Shown: piece by piece, positions 1-9,885 of the stretch
Numbering within the stretch: position 1 is the stretch's first letter
How the letters are laid out: each line of letters starts with the position of its first letter
NCBI RefSeq assembly: GCF_020523985.1
Contig: NZ_JAIVKM010000008.1
Coordinates: 62,001-126,000, forward strand
DNA from: Mangrovibacter yixingensis
GTDB lineage: Bacteria; Pseudomonadota; Gammaproteobacteria; Enterobacterales; Enterobacteriaceae
Reading direction: 5' to 3'
Length of the DNA: 64,000 bases
Position numbers and translations under genes: made by a program
Notes under the pieces: generated by a model
What the model was told of the DNA's origin: nothing
The model's input: only the letters and a program-made list of their open reading frames with translations
Databases searched by the model: none

Positions 1-1181
1 TCGTTCGCCGCTGGATGCTGATTCAGCGCCGCCGTCTGGCATTTGACCGGGCCAGGCATAGACGGGCGGAGATCCTTGCCCAACGGGCAAAAGGGGAAGA
101 TGAATCGGTACAGGGCCACAGCGCAGAAGGCAGCCCGGAGTTTCCTGAAGATGCCGAGATAGATCTGGATACGATCAGCGTTCAGTCTCTCCGCCTGGTG
201 CGATCCCTGCTGACACTGGTCGCATTGATCTCTGTGATCGCATTATGGTCAGAGATCCATTCGGCATTCAGCTTCCTGGAAAACATCTCATTGTGGGATG
301 TCACCACCACTATACAGGGTGTGGAAAGTATCGAACCCATTACCGTTGGCGCGGTGCTTATCGCCATTCTGGTGTTCATCATCACTATGCAACTGGTACG
401 TAACCTGCCAGCCCTGCTGGAACTGGCAATACTACAGCACCTGGATCTCACCCCCGGCACAGGCTATGCCATTACCACTGTGACCAAATATTTGCTGATG
501 CTGTTAGGTGGCCTGGTCGGGTTTTCCATGATTGGTATTGAGTGGGCCAAATTACAGTGGCTGGTTGCTGCATTAGGTGTGGGGCTGGGGTTTGGTTTAC
601 AGGAGATTTTCGCCAACTTCATTTCCGGGCTGATTATCTTGTTTGAGAAACCCATTCGTATTGGCGATACCGTAACGATTCGTGACCTGACAGGCAGTAT
701 CACCAAAATCAACACCCGCGCCACCACCATTAGCGACTGGGATCGCAAAGAGATAATCGTCCCCAACAAAGCCTTTATTACTGAACAGTTCATTAACTGG
801 TCGCTGTCTGATTCCGTTACCCGTGTAGTGCTCAGTGTCCCAGCACCAGTCGAAGCCGATACCGAAACCGTTACGGGTATTTTACTTACAGCAGCACAGC
901 GTTGTTCACTGGTCATTGATAACCCACCGCCAGAGGCTTACCTGGTCGATATACAACAGGGCATTCAACTTTTTGAACTGCGTATTTATGCTGCAGAGAT
1001 GGGGCACCGCATGCCGTTACGTCATGAACTCCACCAATTAATTCTGCTGGGCTTCCGGGAACAGAGTATTGACCTGCCGTTCCCACCGTTCCAAATGCGG
1101 CTGGAATCTCTGGATGGTAAGCGTAGCGCGACCACCCTCACCTCTTCGGGCAAAGGCGTGCGAACGCCAGGTAGTTTGTAA
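1..1181 (+). CDS. mscM: Mechanosensitive channel MscM (YjeP), C-terminal part
   Basis: The reading frame is open from base 3 and its start lies before the window, so only about the last 390 residues are seen. Several hydrophobic helices precede a typical MscS pore and beta domain: a glycine/alanine-rich pore helix around GLGFGLQEIFANFISG, followed by EKPIRIGDTV and a mixed alpha/beta C-terminus. Known role of the family: an inner-membrane tension-gated channel that protects against hypo-osmotic shock. In E. coli mscM lies next to epmA, and the same neighbour is found here in convergent orientation. The C-terminal tail after the MscS fold is short and looks disordered. Identification is strong from both fold and synteny. 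Confidence 0.9.
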   Translation, partial: VRRWMLIQRRRLAFDRARHRRAEILAQRAKGEDESVQGHSAEGSPEFPEDAEIDLDTISVQSLRLVRSLLTLVALISVIALWSEIHSAFSFLENISLWDVTTTIQGVESIEPITVGAVLIAILVFIITMQLVRNLPALLELAILQHLDLTPGTGYAITTVTKYLLMLLGGLVGFSMIGIEWAKLQWLVAALGVGLGFGLQEIFANFISGLIILFEKPIRIGDTVTIRDLTGSITKINTRATTISDWDRKEIIVPNKAFITEQFINWSLSDSVTRVVLSVPAPVEADTETVTGILLTAAQRCSLVIDNPPPEAYLVDIQQGIQLFELRIYAAEMGHRMPLRHELHQLILLGFREQSIDLPFPPFQMRLESLDGKRSATTLTSSGKGVRTPGSL

Positions 1182-1185
1182 AAAC

Positions 1186-1217
1186 AAAAACCCCCGCCAT
1201 ACTCTGGCTGGGGTTTT
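1186..1217. terminator. Bidirectional rho-independent terminator between mscM and epmA
   Basis: An inverted repeat AAAACCCC...GGGGTTTT with an inner CGCCA/TGGC extension has A/T runs on both sides, so it can end both converging transcripts, mscM from the left and epmA from the right. Confidence 0.75.
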
Positions 1218-1243
1218 AATCAGTTGGTTTTCGCAGTGGTTTA

Positions 1244-2221
1244 TCAGGCCCTGTCCACAGTAAAAGCAATCACCTCAGATAAACTTTCTGCATTCAGTGC
1301 CAGCATCATCAGGCGATCAACACCCAATGCAACACCGGAACAATCCGGCATACCAGCTTTCAGTGCTTCCAGCAGGTTAACGTCCACGGGCTGTTGAGGA
1401 AGCCCTTTTGCGGCACGTTTACGGTTATCCTGCTCAAAGCGCTGTTGTTGTTCACCTGCATCGGTCAGCTCATGGAAACCATTCGCCAGTTCCACGCCCC
1501 GGAAATAGACTTCAAAGCGCTCTGCCACACGGTGGTCTTCCGTACTGATTTGCGCAAGTGCGGCCTGGCTTGCCGGGAAATGGTACACAAAAGTCGGCTT
1601 ATCTTTACCAATATGTGGTTCCACACCCATGGCAAACAACAATTGCAACAGCGTATCCCGGTCTTCTTCGGTATCAGCGATATTACTTAAATCAAGGCGG
1701 GCAGCGACTTCACGTAACTGCTGCTTATCTGCAGACAGCGGGTCGATTTCAAGATACCGCTGAAACGCTTGCTGATACGAGAGCGATTCTGCCGGGCTGC
1801 ATTCCAGCACTTGTTGTAACAAGTCATCCACCTCGTTCATCAGGCGATACATGTCATAGCAAGGCCGGTACCATTCAAGCATCGTAAACTCAGGGTTATG
1901 GTAACGCCCCATTTCTTCATTACGAAAACTACGACACAACTGATAAATCGGCCCACAACCTGCCGCAAGCAAGCGCTTCATGTGGTATTCCGGGCTGGTC
2001 ATTAAATACAGGTTCATCCCTTGTGAATGACCCGGCCCCACAAAGCGGGTTTCAAAAGGCACTAAATGGACGTCAGTAACTGTTGCCTGGCTCATACAGG
2101 GAGTTTCAACTTCAAGGACACCCCTGTCCGAAAAAAAGCGCCGTATTCCGGCCATCATTTCAGCACGTTTGAGTAAATTGGGGACTGATGCGCCCGGCTG
2201 CCAGATTGCCGTATCGCTCAT
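1244..2221 (-). CDS. epmA: EF-P--(R)-beta-lysine ligase EpmA (PoxA/GenX)
   Basis: A 325-residue class II lysyl-tRNA-synthetase paralogue without an anticodon-binding domain. It carries motif 2 ([20 protein letters not shown]) and motif 3 ([12 protein letters not shown]). Known function: it activates (R)-beta-lysine and attaches it to Lys34 of elongation factor P. The ATG at 2221 is chosen because GGAGAAAG lies just upstream and the length equals the E. coli protein; the in-frame extension to 2296 has no such support. The gene is divergent from frdA. The other two parts of this pathway, efp and epmB, lie 6 kb away in the same window, so the whole EF-P modification set is present. Confidence 0.96.
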   Translation of the reverse strand: MSDTAIWQPGASVPNLLKRAEMMAGIRRFFSDRGVLEVETPCMSQATVTDVHLVPFETRFVGPGHSQGMNLYLMTSPEYHMKRLLAAGCGPIYQLCRSFRNEEMGRYHNPEFTMLEWYRPCYDMYRLMNEVDDLLQQVLECSPAESLSYQQAFQRYLEIDPLSADKQQLREVAARLDLSNIADTEEDRDTLLQLLFAMGVEPHIGKDKPTFVYHFPASQAALAQISTEDHRVAERFEVYFRGVELANGFHELTDAGEQQQRFEQDNRKRAAKGLPQQPVDVNLLEALKAGMPDCSGVALGVDRLMMLALNAESLSEVIAFTVDRA

Positions 2222-2390
2222 GGTACTTTCTCCGGTTTGACACAAGGGCACGCAGTCTACTCGCATCTCTATAAAGAGACAAATTTTGCACAGCAAAATT
2301 TGCTGAATCAGCCCGTCATTCCTGGTTTGACGCGATTTTTTATAAATCAGTCAGTGACATTAGTTGATTGTTGCGGATATCAACAAAAAA

Positions 2391-2439
2391 ATCGAACACG
2401 TCAATTTTCCCTGGATTTAACAAGGTTATACTGGCCTCC
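2391..2439 (+). promoter_or_regulatory. FNR-type class II promoter of frdABCD
   Basis: The imperfect FNR-like dyad ATCGAACACGTCAA (2391-2404) resembles the E. coli frdA FNR site in sequence. A -10 hexamer TATACT lies at 2427-2432. With a start point near 2439 the dyad is centred at about -41.5, the classical position for FNR activation. This fits anaerobic induction of fumarate reductase. Inferred from spacing and similarity. Confidence 0.6.
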
Positions 2440-2542
2440 CCACAAAGGAGCAGGGGAAAACGTTCGCTTTCGCTATCGGCCATTGTGTGAGCTACCTTTG
2501 GAACAGATGCGTTGCGAAATAACCATAATCTGGAGGAATGTC

Positions 2543-4333
2543 GTGCAAACCATTCAAGCTGATATCGCTATAATTGGTGCCGGCGGTGCAGGTCTTCGCA
2601 CTGCAATTGCGGCAGCGCAGGCGAATCCACAAGCCACCATCGCGCTGATATCCAAAGTCTACCCCATGCGCAGCCACACTGTTGCTGCTGAAGGTGGATC
2701 TGCCGCGGTCGCACAAGATCATGATAGTTTCGAGTATCATTTTCACGATACCGTTGCAGGTGGTGACTGGCTATGTGAACAGGACGTTGTTGATTATTTT
2801 GTTCATCACTGCCCAACAGAAATGACGCAACTCGAACAATGGGGGTGCCCATGGAGCCGCCGCCCGGACGGGTCGGTTAACGTGCGTCGTTTTGGGGGGA
2901 TGAAAATAGAAAGGACCTGGTTTGCCGCAGATAAAACCGGCTTTCATATGCTCCACACCCTGTTCCAGACTTCTTTGCAATTCCCGCAAATTCACCGCTT
3001 TGATGAACACTTCGTCCTCGACATTCTGGTCGATGAAGGCCATGTGCGTGGCCTGGTCGCCATGAATATGATGGAAGGGACACTGGTGCAAATCCGTGCC
3101 AATGCCGTGGTCATGGCAACCGGTGGGGCTGGCCGTGTTTATCGCTATAACACCAACGGTGGGATTGTCACCGGCGATGGTATGGGCATGGCACTGGCTC
3201 ATGGTGTACCGCTGCGTGATATGGAATTTGTGCAGTACCACCCAACCGGGTTGCCGGGTTCCGGCATCCTGATGACAGAAGGCTGCCGTGGTGAAGGCGG
3301 TATTCTGGTTAACAAAGATGGCTACCGTTACCTGCAGGATTACGGTATGGGGCCTGAAACACCATTGGGTGAGCCAAAAAACAAATATATGGAGCTGGGC
3401 CCACGAGACAAAGTCTCACAAGCGTTCTGGCATGAGTGGCGAGCGGGCCGCACCATTGAAACCCCAAGGGGCGATGTGGTGTATCTGGATTTGCGCCACT
3501 TGGGTGAGAAGAAACTACTCGAACGCCTGCCGTTTATTTGTGAACTGGCGAAAGCCTATGTTGGTGTAGATCCCATCAAAGAGCCGATTCCCGTTCGCCC
3601 AACTGCGCACTACACCATGGGCGGAATTGAAACCAACACCGAATGTGAAACCCGCATTGGTGGTTTGTTCGCTGTGGGCGAGTGCTCTTCTGTGGGGCTG
3701 CATGGTGCCAACCGCCTGGGGTCCAACTCTTTGGCTGAACTGGTAGTGTTTGGCCGTCTGGCGGGTGAAAAAGCAATGGCTCACGCAGCACAGGCAAGTG
3801 CGGGTAATGACAATGCTTTGAATGCTCAGGTAGCCGATATTGAACGCCGCCTGACAAACCTGGTTAACCAGGAAGGAAGCGAAAACTGGGCTAAAATCCG
3901 TGACGAAATGGGCCTGTCGATGGAAGAAGGCTGCGGGATTTACCGTACCCCAGAGCTTATGCAGAAAACTATCGATAAACTGGCTGAGCTGCAGGAACGA
4001 TTTAAGCGCGTGCGCATTACCGACACCTCCAGTGTATTCAATACTGACTTGCTCTACACCATGGAACTGGGCCACGGGTTGAATGTTGCGGAATGTATGG
4101 CGCACTCAGCCCTAGCACGTAAAGAGTCTCGTGGGGCACATCAACGCCTTGATGAAGGTTGCACTGAGCGTGACGATGTGAACTTCCTCAAACATACCCT
4201 GGCGTTCAGGGATGCAGAGGGGCACACGCATCTGGAATATAGCGATGTGAAAATCACCACTCTGCCACCAGCGAAACGCGTTTATGGCGCCGAAGCGGAA
4301 GCAGCCGACAAAAAGGAGACGGCGAATGGCTGA
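2543..4333 (+). CDS. frdA: Fumarate reductase flavoprotein subunit FrdA
   Basis: A 596-residue catalytic subunit of menaquinol:fumarate reductase. The N-terminal Rossmann motif [11 protein letters not shown] is followed by [11 protein letters not shown], whose histidine (residue 45) binds FAD covalently. The active-site segment [10 protein letters not shown] is present. The frame is open well upstream, but the start is taken as GTG at 2543: GGAGGA lies 5 nt upstream, and the E. coli gene also starts with GTG just before this conserved N-terminus. The protein faces the cytoplasm and is held on the inner membrane by FrdC and FrdD. Its end overlaps frdB by 8 nt, which suggests translational coupling. 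It reduces fumarate at the end of anaerobic respiration, using fumarate made by AspA and C4-dicarboxylates imported by DcuA, both encoded 12 kb away. Confidence 0.98.
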   Translation: MQTIQADIAIIGAGGAGLRTAIAAAQANPQATIALISKVYPMRSHTVAAEGGSAAVAQDHDSFEYHFHDTVAGGDWLCEQDVVDYFVHHCPTEMTQLEQWGCPWSRRPDGSVNVRRFGGMKIERTWFAADKTGFHMLHTLFQTSLQFPQIHRFDEHFVLDILVDEGHVRGLVAMNMMEGTLVQIRANAVVMATGGAGRVYRYNTNGGIVTGDGMGMALAHGVPLRDMEFVQYHPTGLPGSGILMTEGCRGEGGILVNKDGYRYLQDYGMGPETPLGEPKNKYMELGPRDKVSQAFWHEWRAGRTIETPRGDVVYLDLRHLGEKKLLERLPFICELAKAYVGVDPIKEPIPVRPTAHYTMGGIETNTECETRIGGLFAVGECSSVGLHGANRLGSNSLAELVVFGRLAGEKAMAHAAQASAGNDNALNAQVADIERRLTNLVNQEGSENWAKIRDEMGLSMEEGCGIYRTPELMQKTIDKLAELQERFKRVRITDTSSVFNTDLLYTMELGHGLNVAECMAHSALARKESRGAHQRLDEGCTERDDVNFLKHTLAFRDAEGHTHLEYSDVKITTLPPAKRVYGAEAEAADKKETANG

Positions 4334-5060
4334 GATGAAAACCATGAAACTGGAAGTGGTGCGTTATAACCCGGAAACGGACAACGAGCCACACAGTGCG
4401 TTTTACGATGTTCCCTGGGATGAACAAACCTCATTACTGGATGCACTGGGTTATATCAAAGATAACCTGGCACCAGACCTCAGTTACCGCTGGTCCTGCC
4501 GTATGGCTATTTGCGGTTCATGCGGCATGATGGTTAACCAAATTCCCAAGCTGGCCTGTAAAACCTTCCTGCGCGATTACACTCAGGGTATCAAAATCGA
4601 AGCATTGGCAAACTTCCCCATTGAGCGGGATCTTGTCGTAGATATGACTCATTTTATTGAAAGCCTTGAGGCGATTAAGCCCTACATCATTGGCAATAAT
4701 CGCTCGCCAGAACAAGGGCCAAATACCCAAACTCCTGCGCAAATGGCACGTTATCACCAGTTTTCCGGGTGTATCAACTGTGGCTTGTGTTATGCCGCCT
4801 GCCCGCAGTTTGGCCTCAATCCGGAGTTTATCGGCCCGGCAGCCCTGACGCTGGCCCATCGCTACAATCTGGACAGCCGTGATCATGGCAAGAAAATGCG
4901 TATGCCCGTGATTAACGGTGAAAATGGTGTGTGGCCCTGCACATTTGTCGGCTTTTGTTCTGAAGTCTGCCCTAAACATGTCGACCCGGCAGCCGCAATT
5001 CAGCAAACAAAAGTGGAAAGTGCAAAGGACTTTTTAATCGCCACCCTGAAACCACGCTAA
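4326..5060 (+). CDS. frdB: Fumarate reductase iron-sulfur subunit FrdB
   Basis: A 244-residue electron-transfer subunit, the same length as in E. coli. It has the cysteines for a [2Fe-2S] cluster (C58, C63, C66, C78), a [4Fe-4S] cluster ([13 protein letters not shown]149-C159) and a [3Fe-4S] cluster ([13 protein letters not shown]205, C211, C215). The ATG at 4326 lies inside the end of frdA and is preceded by AAGGAG. The subunit passes electrons from menaquinol bound by FrdC/FrdD to the flavin of FrdA. Confidence 0.98.
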   Translation: MAEMKTMKLEVVRYNPETDNEPHSAFYDVPWDEQTSLLDALGYIKDNLAPDLSYRWSCRMAICGSCGMMVNQIPKLACKTFLRDYTQGIKIEALANFPIERDLVVDMTHFIESLEAIKPYIIGNNRSPEQGPNTQTPAQMARYHQFSGCINCGLCYAACPQFGLNPEFIGPAALTLAHRYNLDSRDHGKKMRMPVINGENGVWPCTFVGFCSEVCPKHVDPAAAIQQTKVESAKDFLIATLKPR

Positions 5061-5070
5061 GGAGTGCAGC

Positions 5071-5466
5071 ATGACCACAAAACGTAAACCTTATGTGCGC
5101 GCAGTTGCCCCGGACTGGTGGCAAAAACTGCCGTTTTACCGTTTCTATATGCTTCGTGAAGGTACATCTGTTCCGACAGTCTGGTTCAGCGTCATCCTGA
5201 TTTATGGGTTGTATGCATTAAAAGGCGGGGCAGAATCCTGGGCGGGCTTTGTTGGTTTCCTGCAAAACCCCGTGGTTATCATTTTAAACCTGATTACCCT
5301 GGCGGCCGCCTTGCTGCATACCAAAACCTGGTTCGAACTGGCACCGAAGGCTGCCATTCTGATCGTTAAAGGTGAGAAATTACCCCCACAACCCCTGATT
5401 CGCGCACTGTGGGCAGTCACTGCCATTGTCACTGTCGTGATTCTTGGCGTGGCGCTGTTCTGGTAA
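5071..5466 (+). CDS. frdC: Fumarate reductase membrane anchor FrdC
   Basis: A 131-residue protein with three predicted membrane helices, the same size as E. coli FrdC. It starts 10 nt after frdB behind AAGGAG. With FrdD it anchors the FrdAB heterodimer and forms the menaquinol site. Operon position and length make the assignment firm. Confidence 0.96.
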   Translation: MTTKRKPYVRAVAPDWWQKLPFYRFYMLREGTSVPTVWFSVILIYGLYALKGGAESWAGFVGFLQNPVVIILNLITLAAALLHTKTWFELAPKAAILIVKGEKLPPQPLIRALWAVTAIVTVVILGVALFW

Positions 5467-5475
5467 GGAGGCATT

Positions 5476-5835
5476 ATGACAAATCAACAACCTAAGCGTT
5501 CCGACGAACCGGTATTCTGGGGGCTGTTTGGCGGCGGCGGTATGTGGGGAGCGATAATCGCACCGGTTATCGTCCTGATAGTCGGGATTATGTTGCCGCT
5601 GGGTTTTTACCCCGGTGAAACACTTGGATATGAACGCGTCCTGGCCTTTGCACAAAGCTTTATTGGCAGAGTGTTTATTTTCCTGATGATAGTCCTGCCC
5701 TTGTGGTGTGGCCTGCACCGTATCCACCACGGCATGCACGATATGAAGTTCCATATCCCTGCCGGGAAATGGGTATTTTACGGGCTGGCAGCCATCCTCA
5801 CGGTTGTCACACTGATTGGTGTAGTCTCTATTTAA
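5476..5835 (+). CDS. frdD: Fumarate reductase membrane anchor FrdD
   Basis: A 119-residue protein with three membrane helices, equal in size to E. coli FrdD. The start follows AAGGAGG. It is the last gene of frdABCD. In E. coli ampC follows directly and overlaps the frd terminator; here only about 110 nt separate frdD from blc, so ampC is missing. Confidence 0.96.
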   Translation: MTNQQPKRSDEPVFWGLFGGGGMWGAIIAPVIVLIVGIMLPLGFYPGETLGYERVLAFAQSFIGRVFIFLMIVLPLWCGLHRIHHGMHDMKFHIPAGKWVFYGLAAILTVVTLIGVVSI

Positions 5836-5846
5836 CAACCATAACC

Positions 5847-5875
5847 AGCCTGGCGGGATAACAAACCGTCAGGCT
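5847..5875. repeat. Hairpin after frdD, possible transcription end
   Basis: Inverted repeat AGCCTGGCGG / CCGTCAGGCT with one mismatch, directly after frdABCD. The 3' arm is followed by A rather than T residues on the plus strand, so it is not a canonical intrinsic terminator. It may still protect the transcript end. Confidence 0.45.
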
Positions 5876-5917
5876 AAAAAAATTATCCACTTTCCCCTAC
5901 ATTTTTCCCGCTGCTTC

Positions 5918-5927
5918 CTACACTTAA
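5918..5927 (+). promoter_or_regulatory. Sigma-S-type -10 element of blc
   Basis: CTACACTTAA matches the extended -10 consensus of RpoS promoters and lies 20 nt before the blc start, with an AAGGAAG ribosome site between. E. coli blc is known to be RpoS-dependent, which fits. Confidence 0.55.
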
Positions 5928-5947
5928 AAGAAAAAAGGAAGCAAACT

Positions 5948-6490
5948 ATGCGTAAAAGTTTCTGTCTTGCCATCCTGCTTGGCGTTGCCACGTTAACAGG
6001 CTGCAGCAATCCCGTTCCCCCGCCCGGCGTAACCGTTGTCGAGAATTTCAACATCAACCGCTATCTTGGCACCTGGTATGAAATTGCCCGCCTTGACCAC
6101 CCTTTTGAAAGTGGGCTGGAACAAGTCACAGCAACTTACGGTTTACAGGTAAATGGCGGTGTTAGTGTGATTAACCGCGGTTACAACCCGGCGCGTGACA
6201 TGTGGCAGTCGGCACAAGGGGAAGCCTGGTTCACTGGCGACCCCTCTAAAGGCGCGCTGAAGGTCTCGTTCTTTGGGCCATTTTATGGCGGTTATAATGT
6301 GATGGCTGTTGATAAATATTACCAACATGCCTTGCTGTGTGGGCCGGACAAAAACTATTTGTGGATATTGTCCCGAACCCCAACACTCAGCACAGAAGTA
6401 AAAAACCAGTATATCCAGTTAGCTCAACAGCAAGGCTTTGATACCAGCAAGCTGATATGGGTAAAACAAGTACCGTCATTGGCTAAATAG
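5948..6490 (+). CDS. blc: Outer-membrane lipocalin Blc
   Basis: A 180-residue bacterial lipocalin. The lipoprotein signal peptide ends at LTGC with Cys19 as lipidation site; Ser at +2 predicts sorting to the outer membrane. The lipocalin signature [14 protein letters not shown] follows, and the C-terminal half keeps the strands of the beta-barrel. Known role of the family: binding of lysophospholipids or fatty acids under envelope stress and starvation. A sigma-S-like -10 element precedes it. Its 3' end overlaps the end of the convergent gdx gene by 15 nt. Confidence 0.95.
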   Translation: MRKSFCLAILLGVATLTGCSNPVPPPGVTVVENFNINRYLGTWYEIARLDHPFESGLEQVTATYGLQVNGGVSVINRGYNPARDMWQSAQGEAWFTGDPSKGALKVSFFGPFYGGYNVMAVDKYYQHALLCGPDKNYLWILSRTPTLSTEVKNQYIQLAQQQGFDTSKLIWVKQVPSLAK

Positions 6491-6793
6491 CTTCACCCCC
6501 AGGATACCCGCAACAATCATTGCCAGGCTGAAAAGTCTGGCTGGTGTGGCGGGTTCACCTTCCCAGACAATACCAATAATTACTACCCCCACCGCACCAA
6601 TACCGCTCCACACGGCATACGCAGTGCCAGCGGGAAGGCTTTTAATAACATGTGAGAGCAATAACAAACTGAGCGCCATCGCGCCAAGAACAATAACAGA
6701 AGGATAAAAACGGCTGAAACCGTAGGTATGCTTTAACCCGGCAGCCCAAATGACTTCCAGCAAACCGGCAAAAATGAGTAATAACCAAGACAT
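6476..6793 (-). CDS. gdx: Guanidinium exporter Gdx (SugE)
   Basis: A 105-residue small multidrug resistance family protein with four membrane helices. It has the Glu of [15 protein letters not shown] in helix 1 and the pattern [16 protein letters not shown] in helix 3, typical of the Gdx subtype. It works as a dual-topology dimer exchanging guanidinium for protons. The ATG at 6793 begins the conserved [10 protein letters not shown]; a longer in-frame extension up to 6880 would run through the riboswitch below and is rejected. That riboswitch supports the guanidinium function directly. Confidence 0.95.
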   Translation of the reverse strand: MSWLLLIFAGLLEVIWAAGLKHTYGFSRFYPSVIVLGAMALSLLLLSHVIKSLPAGTAYAVWSGIGAVGVVIIGIVWEGEPATPARLFSLAMIVAGILGVKLFSQ

Positions 6794-6806
6794 AGGGGCT
6801 CCATAA

Positions 6807-6850
6807 GGGGCCGTCCCCAATGTATTAATAACCCGATACAGGCCGTCCTG
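6807..6850 (-). promoter_or_regulatory. Guanidine-II (mini-ykkC) riboswitch controlling gdx
   Basis: On the minus strand two short perfect hairpins stand in tandem: CAGG-ACGG-CCTG (6850-6839) and GGGG-ACGG-CCCC (6818-6807), 20 nt apart. Both have the ACGG (ACGR) tetraloop that defines the guanidine-II riboswitch. The second hairpin lies 13 nt before the gdx ATG, with GGAG just after it. In this class guanidine makes the two loops dock, which frees the ribosome site and turns on export. Confidence 0.88.
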
Positions 6851-7108
6851 TGCGGGAGAAAACATCGTTAACCCAGCCAACTCACCACAAAAACGGACCG
6901 AGAGAGCAACGGGCTATACACCAAACAGAAATTTATCCTGGCAAACCCGTTCTGGGAATGCAACCACCACTTTCTTGTTTGACTAACGTGAGAAATAGCA
7001 CTGCTTATACTGCCAGTTCCATAATTCAGTTAGCCGCGTTTCTTTCTATGATGGCACATTACCCAAAAAAGTGGCTTAGGCTATTTTGTTACCGGATGCA
7101 GAATATGT

Positions 7109-7696
7109 ATGTTTAGCGTATTACTTGTGGATCGTTGTTACTATAGCCGCTTCGGGTTGAAATCTCTGGTCATGACATCAGGAGATTTATCGGTTAATTT
7201 TAATATTGTTGACACAGATAACTTATTATTTGCCCGAGAGTACATACTACGGTACCAGCCAAATATTGTGATGGCTGACTTTCATGGTTTTCTGAAAGAA
7301 ATACATCATGTTCAACAACTGGCATCGATTTCTCTTGCCTGTGGCACATCAACCCGGCTAATTATTCAGCAAAGTAACCATACTCCACCTGAGTTAATGG
7401 CTTTGCATGAAGTTATGGGTGCCTGGAAAATACTCGATAAAAACAACACACTCAGTAATATTAAAGAAATATTACAAGAGTCTCTTTTCTCCCGTCCACC
7501 TTTTGGGTTGCAGCGGGAACTCACACCATTACTGACACTGAGAGAAGAAAAAATTCTTGCGTTATGGGAGCAGGAGGCCAGCAATGAAAATATTGCCAGT
7601 AAAATGGGGATATCGGTGAAAACCGTTTATACCTACAAGCGGAATATCCGTATGAAGCTTGGGGTGAATAACCGCCTTGCGTTATTTTTAACCTAA
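7109..7696 (+). CDS. LuxR-family transcriptional regulator, orphan
   Basis: A 195-residue protein. The N-terminal 125 residues look like a degenerate receiver-type alpha/beta domain (MFSVLLVDRCYYSRFGLKSL), without a clear phospho-acceptor aspartate at the expected place. The C-terminal LuxR/NarL helix-turn-helix spans about residues 138-192 (LTLREEKILALWEQEASNEN, then KTVYTYKRNIRMKLGVNNR). The layout resembles enterobacterial regulators such as RcsA, BglJ or MatA, but I cannot name an orthologue. It replaces nothing obvious in the E. coli order and has lower GC than its neighbours, so it may be acquired. A weak GGATG ribosome site lies about 10 nt upstream. Confidence 0.75.
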   Translation: MFSVLLVDRCYYSRFGLKSLVMTSGDLSVNFNIVDTDNLLFAREYILRYQPNIVMADFHGFLKEIHHVQQLASISLACGTSTRLIIQQSNHTPPELMALHEVMGAWKILDKNNTLSNIKEILQESLFSRPPFGLQRELTPLLTLREEKILALWEQEASNENIASKMGISVKTVYTYKRNIRMKLGVNNRLALFLT

Positions 7697-7702
7697 GAAT
7701 AT

Positions 7703-7734
7703 AAAATGATGGTACCCGCAGACACCATCATTTT
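7703..7734. terminator. Bidirectional terminator between the luxR-type gene and ecnB
   Basis: Perfect 11-bp inverted repeat AAAATGATGGT / ACCATCATTTT with a 10-nt loop, between two convergent genes. The A/T ends supply a U tract in either direction. Confidence 0.75.
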
Positions 7735-7759
7735 GTCATAACATAAAGTTTTACTGTGA

Positions 7760-7906
7760 TTATTGCTGGGCATTTGTTGCCGCGTTAGAAATAGCACTAC
7801 CGCCTTCCTGAATATCTTGCCCAACACCACGAGTTGTATTACATGCAGTCAGTGCAGTAGTACAAATCAGCGCAGCAAAAAACGCCGCAATCGTTTTCTT
7901 AATCAT
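7760..7906 (-). CDS. ecnB: Entericidin B-type lipoprotein
   Basis: A 48-residue lipoprotein, the same length as E. coli EcnB. The start is [15 protein letters not shown], the lipobox LTAC puts the lipidated cysteine at residue 22, and the mature part is [15 protein letters not shown]... ending NAATNAQQ, which differs from EcnB at few places. Known role: a small bacteriolytic membrane lipoprotein expressed in stationary phase and counteracted by EcnA. It precedes a Lys-rich signal and is followed by a bidirectional terminator. Confidence 0.93.
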   Translation of the reverse strand: MIKKTIAAFFAALICTTALTACNTTRGVGQDIQEGGSAISNAATNAQQ

Positions 7907-8007
7907 AATCGTATCCTTATCTGTCATCATTTATTGGTTAGGGACAATAACAAGGATAGTGCACCATAAAGAGTGCAACGAAAAATTAAGACCAGGCTGA
8001 GAAAAGA

Positions 8008-8136
8008 TTAGTCGGAGGCGCGCTGAATAGCCCCACCAAGGTGCTGGACATCTTCGCCAAAACCCCGGGCAGTATTACAACCAGACAATAACGCAACAAC
8101 CAAAATGATGACCAGTGATTGAACCGCTCTTACCAT
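8008..8136 (-). CDS. ecnA: Entericidin A-type lipoprotein (antidote)
   Basis: A 42-residue lipoprotein: signal peptide, lipobox LSGC (Cys20), then CNTARGFGEDVQHLGGAIQRASD, matching E. coli EcnA (CNTARGFGEDIKHLGNSI...). The start is the ATG at 8136; another ATG 5 nt upstream is out of frame. EcnA is the antidote partner of EcnB. The order ecnA-ecnB on one strand with a 101-nt gap is as in E. coli. Recognised by eye because it is too short for usual gene length limits. Confidence 0.92.
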   Translation of the reverse strand: MVRAVQSLVIILVVALLSGCNTARGFGEDVQHLGGAIQRASD

Positions 8137-8212
8137 CGCATTACCCCGGCAAAACAGAACCTAACAAGCTACAGCGCAGGCAGAGAAGCCCACGCTGTAA
8201 ACCAAAATACAC

Positions 8213-8779
8213 TTATTTCACGCGAGATACGTATTCACCAGAACGTGTATCAACACGGATAACTTCGCCAATCTGAACAAACAGCGGCACTTTTACCACT
8301 GCGCCAGTGGACAGAGTAGCAGGTTTGCCACCAGTACCCGCGGTATCACCTTTCAGACCCGGATCGGTGTCAACCACTTCCAGTTCAACGAAGTTTGGCG
8401 GAGTTACAGAGATAGGCTGCCCATTCCACAAGGTCACGATACATTCAGCCTGATCCAGCAGCCATTTTTCGTTTTCGCCAATCGCTTTCGCGTCTGCCGC
8501 CAACTGTTCGAAGGTTTCGTTGTTCATGAAGTGCCAGAACTCACCATCGTTGTACAGGTAAGTCAGGTTCATATCGATAACATCAGCACCTTCAGCGGAA
8601 TCAGTAGATTTGAAGGTTTTTTCTACACGGGTACCGGTCAACAGACGACGCAGCTTAACACGCGCAAAAGCCTGACCTTTCCCTGGTTTAACGAATTCGC
8701 TGGCTTCAACCGCATAAGGTTCGCCATCTAACATGATTTTAAGACCAGAACGAAAATCGTTGCTATAGTAAGTCGCCAT
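8213..8779 (-). CDS. efp: Elongation factor P
   Basis: A 188-residue protein, identical in length to E. coli EF-P. It starts [20 protein letters not shown]; the modified lysine is Lys34 in the loop KPGKGQAF, and the OB domains follow. It rescues ribosomes stalled at polyproline. The ATG at 8779 is chosen on the conserved N-terminus and the upstream AGAGGGCC. It is divergent from epmB, which makes the (R)-beta-lysine used to modify Lys34, and epmA lies at 1.2-2.2 kb. Confidence 0.98.
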   Translation of the reverse strand: MATYYSNDFRSGLKIMLDGEPYAVEASEFVKPGKGQAFARVKLRRLLTGTRVEKTFKSTDSAEGADVIDMNLTYLYNDGEFWHFMNNETFEQLAADAKAIGENEKWLLDQAECIVTLWNGQPISVTPPNFVELEVVDTDPGLKGDTAGTGGKPATLSTGAVVKVPLFVQIGEVIRVDTRSGEYVSRVK

Positions 8780-8820
8780 AAGGCCCTCTGAAATTATTAA
8801 CTGGTAGCTTAGCCAAAAAA

Positions 8821-9849
8821 ATGGCACACATTGTAACCCTAAAAACCCCTTCCAGAGAAGATTGGTTATCGCAACTTGCCGATGTTATAACCGATCCTGA
8901 TGAACTTCTGAATATTTTAAATGTAGACACTAATGAGACACTGTTAGCTGGGCGCGATGCCAGGCGGCTATTTGCTCTGCGAGTTCCACGCGCATTTGTG
9001 GCACGAATGGAACCGGGAAACCCCAGCGATCCACTATTAATTCAGGTACTTACCAGCCAGCAAGAATTCACCAATGTAGCTGGTTTTAGCGAAGACCCAC
9101 TAGAAGAACAGCACAGTGTCGTGCCAGGTTTGTTACACAAATACCGTAACCGCGCTTTGTTGCTGGTAAAAGGCGGTTGTGCAGTAAATTGCCGTTATTG
9201 TTTCCGCCGCCACTTCCCGTATGCCGAAAATCAGGGCAACAAACGCAACTGGCAAAGTGCACTGGACTACATTCAAGCTCACCCAGAACTGGATGAAATC
9301 ATTTTCTCTGGTGGTGACCCACTGATGGCGAAAGACAGTGAGTTGGACTGGCTGATAACCTCACTGGAAGCAATTCCACATATCAAGCGGTTACGCATAC
9401 ACAGCCGCCTGCCTGTGGTGATCCCTGCCCGGGTAACCTCCGCTTTATGCGAACGTATTAAGGCATCCCGGCTGCAAGTACTGCTGGTGAATCATATTAA
9501 CCACGCTCAGGAAATAGATGACGCAGTGCGGGATGCAATGGCCCGGTTGCGCGCGGCGGGCGTAACATTACTCAACCAAAGTGTGTTACTCAAAAACGTG
9601 AACAACGACGCGCAAACCCTGGCACAGCTCAGTAATGCATTGTTTGATGCAGGAATCCTGCCCTACTACCTGCATATTCTGGACAAAGTGCAGGGTGCAG
9701 CCCACTTTCTGGTTTCTGATGACGAAGCTCGGGCCATTATGCGCGAACTACTCACCATGGTGTCGGGTTACCTGGTGCCTAAACTCGCCCGGGAAATTGG
9801 CGGGGAACCCAGCAAGACGCCACTGGATCTGCAATTGCGCCAACAATAA
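8821..9849 (+). CDS. epmB: Lysine 2,3-aminomutase-like EpmB (YjeK)
   Basis: A 342-residue radical SAM enzyme, the same size as in E. coli. The cluster-binding motif is CAVNCRYC (C120, C124, C127), followed by FRRHFPY; the PLP-binding region lies in the C-terminal part. It converts (S)-alpha-lysine to (R)-beta-lysine for EF-P modification. It is transcribed away from efp across a 41-nt gap, so the two promoters must overlap. A hairpin set follows the gene. Confidence 0.97.
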   Translation: MAHIVTLKTPSREDWLSQLADVITDPDELLNILNVDTNETLLAGRDARRLFALRVPRAFVARMEPGNPSDPLLIQVLTSQQEFTNVAGFSEDPLEEQHSVVPGLLHKYRNRALLLVKGGCAVNCRYCFRRHFPYAENQGNKRNWQSALDYIQAHPELDEIIFSGGDPLMAKDSELDWLITSLEAIPHIKRLRIHSRLPVVIPARVTSALCERIKASRLQVLLVNHINHAQEIDDAVRDAMARLRAAGVTLLNQSVLLKNVNNDAQTLAQLSNALFDAGILPYYLHILDKVQGAAHFLVSDDEARAIMRELLTMVSGYLVPKLAREIGGEPSKTPLDLQLRQQ

Positions 9850-9885
9850 CGTTCGGTTGGTGCCCACCCGTGTTTGAAAAAACGC

